From NCBI GenBank assembly GCA_030685235.1, contig MU839127.1, positions 124,001 to 188,000 of the forward strand: DNA of 64,000 nt. The letters run 5' to 3'. The position numbers and the translations under genes are program-made. Below are positions 57,825 through 64,000 of the stretch, one piece after another. Positions within the stretch are counted from its first letter, which is position 1. Every line of letters begins with the position of its first letter. The notes beneath the pieces were generated by a model. That model was not told the DNA's origin. It was given only the letters and a program-made list of their open reading frames with translations, and did no database searches. Source of the DNA: Copromyces sp. CBS 386.78 (taxonomy: Eukaryota > Ascomycota > Sordariomycetes > Sordariales > Sordariaceae).

Positions 57825-60332
57825 ATGGCACCCCAAGTTGGTGATCCCCAGTTCGAGCCTCTAGCTGCTGATCAAGAAAAGGCACAGACATTCGAAAAGG
57901 ACCGGAAAATCGACACCACGAAAGCCTCTCTTCGAGTTCGATTCGCAGAAAATCCAGACTCACAAAGACCTCCACGGTGTCCTACATCAAGGGCAGCATC
58001 CCTGTTCGTTGGAAACGTCCTGATAGTTTTCTCCGTCATTATTGCGTTGGTCCTGGTCGCCGCGCAATTTGATCGCTTATCATGGGATTATTGGCGCTCA
58101 GATATTTCCAATCCAGGAACCAATGTGTCAACATGCGCTACGGACACCCAGTACCTACTAGGTGTTGGCAAAGGTGACATTACCGGTCCGGTGGTTGAGA
58201 TCAACCTCATGGGCTATGCCGATCCAAAACAACTGGGCACCGGCCTTCGTCAACGACTCTACTCCCGAGCCTTCATTATTGGAGATATCGAACGCCCGCA
58301 AGATCGGTTCATTTATCTTGTCCTCGATACGCAGTCCGGCGATACAGCAGTCCGATATGGTATTATCAAAGCCTTGAAAGAGTTAGGTCACGAATATGCC
58401 GTTTATGGCCACCACAACATCGCCGTTACAGGCACGCATTCCCACGCCGGGCCCGGAGGATGGTTGAACTACCTACTGCCACAACTCCCGAGCAAAGGTT
58501 TCGATCGCCAGGGATACCAGGCCATTGTGGACGGCGCCGTTTTATCCATCCGAAAGGCCCATGAGAGCTTACAACCGGGATACCTTAGCGCGGGCACAAC
58601 CAAAGTTTTTGGAGCAAACATCAACCGCAGCTTGTTCTCCTATCTCGCCAATCCCGAAGCCGAACGTATGAAATATTTCAAGAGCGAAGACGAAGACGGG
58701 TCAGTGGAGAAGGACCTTACCCTGCTGAAGTTCCAGAGAGCATCGGATGGAAAGAATATCGGTGTTCTCACATGGTTTCCTGTTCATGGAACCTCCATGC
58801 TTGGCAACAACACTGTAGTGACTGGAGACAACAAGGGAGTCGCAGCTTGGCTGTTTGAGAAGAGTGTTCGTGGAGACTCGTCAGCAGCCGAGGACTTTGT
58901 GGCCGGCTTCTCCCAGGCTAACATGGGCGACGTCAGCCCCAATGTGCTTGGGGCCTGGTGTGAGGATGAGTCCGGTTCGCAATGCAGCTTTAAGAACAGC
59001 ACTTGCAGCAACGGCAAATCTCAGGCTTGTCACGGCAGAGGCCCGGAATTCAGGGTTCACGATGATGGTGCCAGCTCCTGCTTCGAGATTGGAAGACGGC
59101 AATTCGAGCCAGCAAAACAGTTATATGACCACCTTCTCAACAATCCATCGCCTGTCAGAGGCCCGTGGGTCAAGGCCTTTCACACATTCCATGATATGTC
59201 CAATTTCACTTTCATTTTGCCCGATGGTAGACCCGCCCGCACCTGCCCAGCGGCATTGGGATATTCCTTCGCCGCAGGGACGACTGATGGACCAGGCGGG
59301 TTCGACTTTACTCAGCACAACGGTAACGAGAACACGACAATGCCTATTTGGAAAGTTGTTCGGTATTTCATCAAGGCACCGGGCGAGGAACAGAAGGCTT
59401 GCCAGCACCCCAAGCCTGTTCTTTTGGACGTAGGCGAGATCTTCCGGCCTTACGACTGGAGTCCCAACATTGTTGATGTACAAGTCTTCCGTGTCGGACA
59501 ATTTGCCATTGTCGTCAGCCCAGGCGAAGTCACAACGATGGCTGGTCGTCGTTGGAAAGAGGCCGTAGGCAACAGCTTCAAAAAGATTCTTGATCAAGAC
59601 ATGGAACGCATCTACGGCTACACTGGTGGACCCTCGAGCGAGCCAATTGTCGTCTTGGGTGGCCCCGCAAACACTTACACGCACTACATCACGACTGAAG
59701 AGGAGTACCAGATCCAGCGGTACGAAGGTGCATCGACACTCTACGGACCCCATACACTCAACGCTTACATCAACGTGACGCTGTCATTCCTCCCTTACCT
59801 CTCTTCCGAGTCGACTAGTCCACCGGTCCACGATGAAAAGTCCATGCCGCCTGACAACACGAACCGATCACTGTCTTTCATCCCTGCGGTGATCCGTGAC
59901 GCACCACCGCTCTTCAAAAGCTTTGGAGACGTTCTAGTCGATGTTGACTCGACGCAGGGTTATCACAGGGGAGATACGATCCGCGCAGTGTTCGTCGGTG
60001 CCAATCCCAGAAACAACCTCAGGCTGGAGGGGACGTACGCGGCAGTGGAGAAGTTGTTTGTCGACCAGGCGAACCCCCAAAAGTCTGAGTGGCGGACCGT
60101 GAGAAACGACGAGGATTGGAGCTTGATTTACAGCTGGAAGAGGAAGAACAGCGTCTTGGGAACGAGCGAGGTGGAGATTACGTGGGAGACCGGGGAAGAG
60201 ACTGATGAGTGGTGGGATAAGGAACTGGGGCCGGGAGTGTATCGACTCAAGTACTATGGCGATAGCAAGAGCTTGTTTGGGGGCAAGATTCAGGAGTTTG
60301 AGGGTGTCAGCGGGGCGTTTACCTTGGTATAA
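57825..60332 (+). CDS. Neutral/alkaline ceramidase
   Basis: It hydrolyses ceramide to sphingosine and fatty acid. The single-exon frame codes for 835 aa. A cytosolic N-terminus of about 60 residues precedes one hydrophobic span (LFVGNVLIVFSVIIALVLVA, about 61-84), suggesting a type II anchored enzyme with the catalytic part outside or in the lumen. The domain opens with YLLGVGKGDITGPVVEINLM and GLRQRLYSRAF. Zn-ligand motifs are GTHSHAGPGG (His205, His207) and PVHGTS (His321). The catalytic nucleophile is Ser371 in NMGDVSPN. The C-terminal Ig-like part of the family is also present (up to GVYRLKYYGDSKSLFGG). ATG context is good and an in-frame upstream ATG was not seen. It is intronless, unlike its neighbours. 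Confidence 0.95.
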   Translation: MAPQVGDPQFEPLAADQEKAQTFEKDRKIDTTKASLRVRFAENPDSQRPPRCPTSRAASLFVGNVLIVFSVIIALVLVAAQFDRLSWDYWRSDISNPGTNVSTCATDTQYLLGVGKGDITGPVVEINLMGYADPKQLGTGLRQRLYSRAFIIGDIERPQDRFIYLVLDTQSGDTAVRYGIIKALKELGHEYAVYGHHNIAVTGTHSHAGPGGWLNYLLPQLPSKGFDRQGYQAIVDGAVLSIRKAHESLQPGYLSAGTTKVFGANINRSLFSYLANPEAERMKYFKSEDEDGSVEKDLTLLKFQRASDGKNIGVLTWFPVHGTSMLGNNTVVTGDNKGVAAWLFEKSVRGDSSAAEDFVAGFSQANMGDVSPNVLGAWCEDESGSQCSFKNSTCSNGKSQACHGRGPEFRVHDDGASSCFEIGRRQFEPAKQLYDHLLNNPSPVRGPWVKAFHTFHDMSNFTFILPDGRPARTCPAALGYSFAAGTTDGPGGFDFTQHNGNENTTMPIWKVVRYFIKAPGEEQKACQHPKPVLLDVGEIFRPYDWSPNIVDVQVFRVGQFAIVVSPGEVTTMAGRRWKEAVGNSFKKILDQDMERIYGYTGGPSSEPIVVLGGPANTYTHYITTEEEYQIQRYEGASTLYGPHTLNAYINVTLSFLPYLSSESTSPPVHDEKSMPPDNTNRSLSFIPAVIRDAPPLFKSFGDVLVDVDSTQGYHRGDTIRAVFVGANPRNNLRLEGTYAAVEKLFVDQANPQKSEWRTVRNDEDWSLIYSWKRKNSVLGTSEVEITWETGEETDEWWDKELGPGVYRLKYYGDSKSLFGGKIQEFEGVSGAFTLV

Positions 60333-60984
60333 GAGGACTAGGTTGGATGATGTATAGCATGGTATTTTTGGTAAAGTGATGTGGGCATGGAGACGGACGG
60401 CGTTTGGGGGGACTTTTGGCAGCGTTCGTTGGGATTGGGGTTTCGATATATCCATTCATACCTTCTTAGTTTGGTGTTAGTTTTCGGTAGACCGGTTCAA
60501 TTTTACCAATGTTTCTTACAATATGCAATCATTCCAACGTTCGACACTTCACGAAAAGGAAGGTACTTAACCCGATCGTACCATGGAGGACTTCCGGATT
60601 GGGAGACAAACACAGCTCCTTCTGCCTCTACCCTGCCTTTGCTGCATAGAATGGAAGTGACGGGACGCACGAAAACCGGGTGAACGTTTGGGTCTCTGTC
60701 CTTGTGTCCTTGTCCACTATGCCCGGGACTTCCAATGCTTACCATCACCTTTGCACTGCCCTGAAGAGTGGATTTCTGACCTTCTTTCGCTCCTTTCAAA
60801 TAAAGAACGTTGAAGATCAATCCGCTTCTGGACCCCAGTCGAGTACGGTGCAACTCGCTGGGGTTGGAACTGGATCTTTAGGCAAGGTGGTGGTTGATTA
60901 GAAGAAACTATCCCCAAGGACCCAGGTATAAATACCCCTCTTTGCTAACCGCACATGCACCTTCCCAACGGCTTATACGGCCTA

Positions 60985-60992
60985 TGACGTCA
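60985..60992. promoter_or_regulatory. CRE-like palindrome TGACGTCA
   Basis: This perfect 8-bp CREB/ATF bZIP recognition palindrome lies about 270 bp upstream of the Kelch gene start codon and about 650 bp downstream of the ceramidase stop. It is the only perfect copy I noticed in noncoding DNA here. Binding is inferred. Confidence 0.4.
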
Positions 60993-61028
60993 CTGCCCCT
61001 GACCGATAAGCTGATAAACTTGCACTTA

Positions 61029-61112
61029 CCCGTGCCACGCAACCCACTTCCCTTAAGTGGGTGCTCACTACTACTGTAGTACGGCCACACGAAGTGGGCG
61101 GCGTGGCACGGG
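61029..61112. mobile_element. 84-bp TA-flanked MITE-like element
   Basis: The ends CCCGTGCCACGCAACCCACT and, on the other strand, CCCGTGCCACGCCGCCCACT form inverted repeats of about 22 bp with two mismatches. TA flanks both sides (61027-61028 and 61113-61114). An inner hairpin CCCACTT/AAGTGGG overlaps the left arm. Size and TA target recall the roughly 100-bp Neurospora element Guest, but I cannot confirm family membership from memory. Confidence 0.7.
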
Positions 61113-61258
61113 TACACGGCTCAACGCCAACCACATCACTCGCGTCTCTCTTTCGTCCCATTATACTACGCAAGTACTTATGAGAAACCAAACCTATAAA
61201 TCATATCTGATAATCGAAATCAAGCGCAGAATCAGTCCTTTAGTCACAAATCGCAACC

Positions 61259-62956
61259 ATGGAAACGCTCGAAGACATAAAGCGGCGCACGAACGACATC
61301 CTCTCGTCGATATCGACTACTTTGACTTCTAAACACCATGCGGATGATCACGGAGCTCACATGAGGGGCAGTTGGGAGAAGATCAAAGTCCCCGCCCTTC
61401 CCAGATCTTCCCATTCCGTCGACATCGTTGCGGGGACCGCCTACGTCTTCGGCGGCGAGGCCGAGAATGCGCGTCAGCCTACGGACAACGACATGCACGC
61501 TATTGTCCTTCCCTCGAGTAGTGCTCCGGCGGATTACTATGCCATCAAAGCGAAGTCGCCAAGGGCCACAGATACCTCGCACGAGAAGAAAAAGTCCCCC
61601 GAAACCAACGAGTCGAGCGAGACACCTGCTCCGCGTGTCGGCCACGCTACAGCTGTCATCGGCCACCGCATCTTCCTCTTCGGTGGACGCGGCGGCCCTG
61701 ACATGACTCCCCTCGACGAAGCCGGCCGTGTCTGGGTCTTCGACACCCGTACTCACTTCTGGTTTTACCTTGACCCCGTCTCCCCCGTCAGCGGCAAATC
61801 CCCCGCTGTCCCTAAGCCACGCAGCTACCATTCGGCCGTGGCAACCGACAAGCCCCGCAACTTCAACAAGACATTGCCCACAAAGAAGAGCCACAGCCGG
61901 CCTACCACGAGCTCTTCCACTAGTAATAATTTGGCTGGTGACATTGGCGAAGGCCTCATTAAGCGCACAAACACCATCCGTGACTGGGCCACGGGTGACC
62001 GCGACGTCGACGAAGTCGGTACCCCGCAGCGCCCCATTGTCGGTAAGGTAGCCGAGCACGCCGTCGATGCCGACGTAGACGGCTACGGCACTTTTATCAT
62101 CCACGGCGGTTGTGTGGCTGATGGCAAGAGGACTTCGGACGTTTGGGCCTTCGACATCCACTCACGCATCTGGCAGCAACTGCCCGACGCCCCAGGCCCG
62201 GCCCGCGGGGGTGCCGCTCTGGCGCTGAGCAGGAGCAGACTGTACCGCTTTGGCGGGTTCAACGGCGAGACCCAAGAGGGCGGGCAGCTGGACTATCTGG
62301 AGCTCGTGCTCGAGGAGTTCGACGACCAGTTCGGCAAGGGAGACGCCAGCATCTCGGCTAAGGATGGCTGGAAGAGCTTGTTGCAGGGTAAGGAGGACGT
62401 GGGCTACAAGGAGCCAGATCCGGCACCTGTTCCCACTGTTCTTGGTTGCCAAGACCCCGATGAGGATCATTGGCCAGGGGCGAGAAGCGTTGCTGGGTTA
62501 GAGGCGATCACGGTCGGCGGTGGTCGCGAGTATCTCGTCCTCATCCTTGGAGAGAAGGAGGGCAGTGGCAAGGGCCATGATGCTGCCGGAAAATTCCATG
62601 ACGATGTTTGGGTATACCAAGTCCCGGCAGAGGGCATGAGTCTGGCAAGTGTCGGGGATAAGGTGAAGTCTGTCGTTGGAAGGAAGAGCCGGGAAGGTCA
62701 ATGGTGAGTTTCCGTTCTGTTCCTGCCCAGATGTCTCTTTTACCATAATGACTAATGACTTGGGTGCTGCAGGACGAAAGTCGACACTATCCCACATGAT
62801 GCCGAAGATGTTGCCTCGGTTGGCGGTCCTGGCCCAAGAGGCTGGATTGCTAGTGCTGCCATGGGCGAGCTTGAGGAGAACGGTATCCTGATTTGGGGTG
62901 GTTTGGATTCCGAGAACAAGAGACTGGGAGATGGCTGGGTTTTTAGATTGCTCTAA
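61259..62956 (+). CDS. Kelch-repeat beta-propeller protein
   Basis: Exons 61259-62703 and 62773-62956 (69-nt intron, GTGAGT/CTGCAG) give 542 aa. Kelch-type blades are visible: RSSHSVDIVAGTAYVFGGE, RVGHATAVIGHRIFLFGGRG, PRSYHSAVATDK, then DGYGTFIIHGGCVADGKRTS with DVWAFDIHSRIWQQLPDAPG, and RGGAALALSRSRLYRFGGFN. The terminal IASAAMGELEENGILIWGG lies in exon 2. A Ser/Thr/Lys-rich insert (about residues 200-225) interrupts the propeller. No membrane segment, BTB or F-box domain is seen. Related fungal proteins are mostly uncharacterised; a partner-binding scaffold is the most one can say. The 84-bp MITE lies 147 bp upstream of the start codon. Confidence 0.9.
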
Positions 62957-63492
62957 TTCGGTTCTATTTCTTTCCATGATGAGGGTACACCACTCGAAGT
63001 TGATATGCCCCTCGGTATGGTTTTCAAGATAAGGAGTGTTTGGAGGCTTCAAGGTTACTATACGAGGCGGTTAGAAAGTTTGATTTGGATAACGCCACTC
63101 AAGTGGACGAAGGAATAGGCTTACCATTGTGCACTTGATGCTTTATGTTGTGAGCAACGCTTGACATGGGCAATTAGTAGGATATAATCAAACAGGGCCA
63201 GGGGAACTGGGCGCAGTGTAGTTTAAGACTCATAGGCCCCTTTGCAATTGATTTTGTCATCTCAGTTAGTACATATTAACGTCAGCTTATCCAAGCATAC
63301 CACAACAAACAATACAAATACAGATAGTGTACTGTGTAACCGTTTTAAGCTTTGTACATCTCTGGTCTAATGCATTTGCCGTCATCACTGTCCTGTTGGT
63401 CCATTGTCCTGTCTATGTGACAGTTTCTGTCATCGTGCTCTTCCACGTCAGCCCCATTACTGCTCATCTAACCCAAGATCAAGCCCCCAGAC
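62957..63492. other. Convergent 3' region of Kelch and complex I 24-kDa genes
   Basis: About 540 bp of 3' UTR sequence. Nothing else is seen. Confidence 0.6.
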
Positions 63493-64000
63493 TTAAAGAT
63501 CCGACCTCGTGACCTCCGGTCCGTATGGCTCGCTCGTCAGACTTGTTAGGCCGGCGGCGTTCTCACACGTCTGCCTCCCGCTCTGCGGGCCCGGCTTAGG
63601 CGCCTTGGATATGTCCGTGACACTCTCCTTAAGCGTCACCAACACCTGCGTGATGGTTTCCGGGGTCAAGTCCTCAAAGTAGTCGTCGTTGATTTGGACC
63701 ATAGGCGCGTTGGCGCACGCGCCAAGGCACTCGACCTCGAGGAAAGTGAAGAGGCCGTCGGGAGTGGTCTCGCCTTGCTTGATGCCCAGGTGCTCCTTGA
63801 TGGCCTTGACAATCACGTCGGAGCCGCAGCCGCCTAGTTGGCAGGGGGTCTGTGAAGAAGAAACCAGAGTCAGCTACCCCGAATTTCATGAAGGACAGGT
63901 GAACGGGGGGGAAGGAAACATACAGTGGTGCAAGCCTGAACATGGAACTTGCCAACCGGGGTGCGGTTGTACATGGTGTAGAAGGAGGCGACCTCGTACA
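63493..64000 (-). CDS. nuo-24: NADH:ubiquinone oxidoreductase 24-kDa subunit (partial, 3' end)
   Basis: This peripheral-arm subunit of mitochondrial complex I carries [2Fe-2S] cluster N1a. The minus-strand gene runs off the right edge. Visible exons are 64000-63924 (partial) and 63849-63493, separated by a 74-nt intron (GTATGT/CACAG). Reading order is [38 protein letters not shown], then [20 protein letters not shown]. The four cluster cysteines are the two in CTTTPC and the two in CLGAC. The downstream [15 protein letters not shown] is also typical. The C-terminal extension after [15 protein letters not shown] is Ser/Pro-rich. The N-terminus with the mitochondrial targeting signal lies outside the window. 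Confidence 0.95.

Larger units (their letters stand above)
60333..61258. other. Intergenic between ceramidase and Kelch genes
   Basis: About 0.9 kb containing the ceramidase 3' UTR and the Kelch promoter. It holds a perfect CRE palindrome (60985-60992) and an 84-bp TA-flanked inverted-repeat element (61029-61112). Confidence 0.7.

Noticed and set aside
1..64000. Dispersed 5S rRNA gene, which Neurospora often has in intergenic DNA
   Set aside because: Looked for the conserved 5S start and internal control sequences by eye and found none.

Overview
This window is nuclear DNA of a filamentous ascomycete, almost certainly Neurospora (N. crassa or a close relative). The genes have short introns (about 50-140 nt) with GTANGT donors, CTAAC/CTGAC branch sites and CAG/TAG acceptors. 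Several proteins match Neurospora families at the length I remember: a 385-aa PKA regulatory subunit (mcb), a 483-aa Dbp5, and a SUB-1/NsdD-type GATA factor. Locus identity is from memory of these families; no database was searched. One 10-N assembly gap lies at 42975-42984.

Layout. Positions 1-18400 hold one convincing gene, the GATA factor sub-1 (8523-10152), between two gene-poor stretches of about 8 kb. The left stretch carries a 272-bp MITE, a C19 tract and possible light-response motifs. From 18.4 to 35.4 kb everything recognised is on the minus strand: a DUF6536 multi-pass membrane protein, an intron-containing tRNA-Ile(AAU), glutamate-cysteine ligase (gcs-1), a CFEM-domain single-pass surface protein with a long Q-rich tail, and the DEAD-box mRNA-export helicase dbp-5. 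A second copy of the MITE, inverted, lies just downstream of dbp-5.

From 36.7 to 64 kb the genes are dense and alternate in strand: an F-BAR/C1/SH3 protein of the Bzz1 type (+), a GH72 GPI-anchored glucanosyltransferase (+), free methionine-R-sulfoxide reductase (-), FACT subunit Spt16 (+), a Cdc50/Lem3 flippase subunit (-), PKA regulatory subunit mcb (+), a BCAS2/SPF27 Prp19-complex protein (-), neutral ceramidase (+), a Kelch protein (+) and the 24-kDa subunit of complex I (-, cut by the right edge).

This is a set of independent genes, not a cluster or operon. Loose themes recur: redox (gcs-1, fRMsr, complex I), cell surface and membrane lipids (CFEM, GH72, Cdc50, ceramidase, Bzz1) and developmental signalling (sub-1, mcb). 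No biosynthetic cluster, CRISPR array, 5S rRNA or intact transposon was seen. The most unusual items are three short TA-flanked inverted-repeat elements (two share a nearly identical core but have different ends), a 5-nt microexon plus an ATG-only first exon in the fRMsr gene, and the gene-poor surroundings of sub-1.
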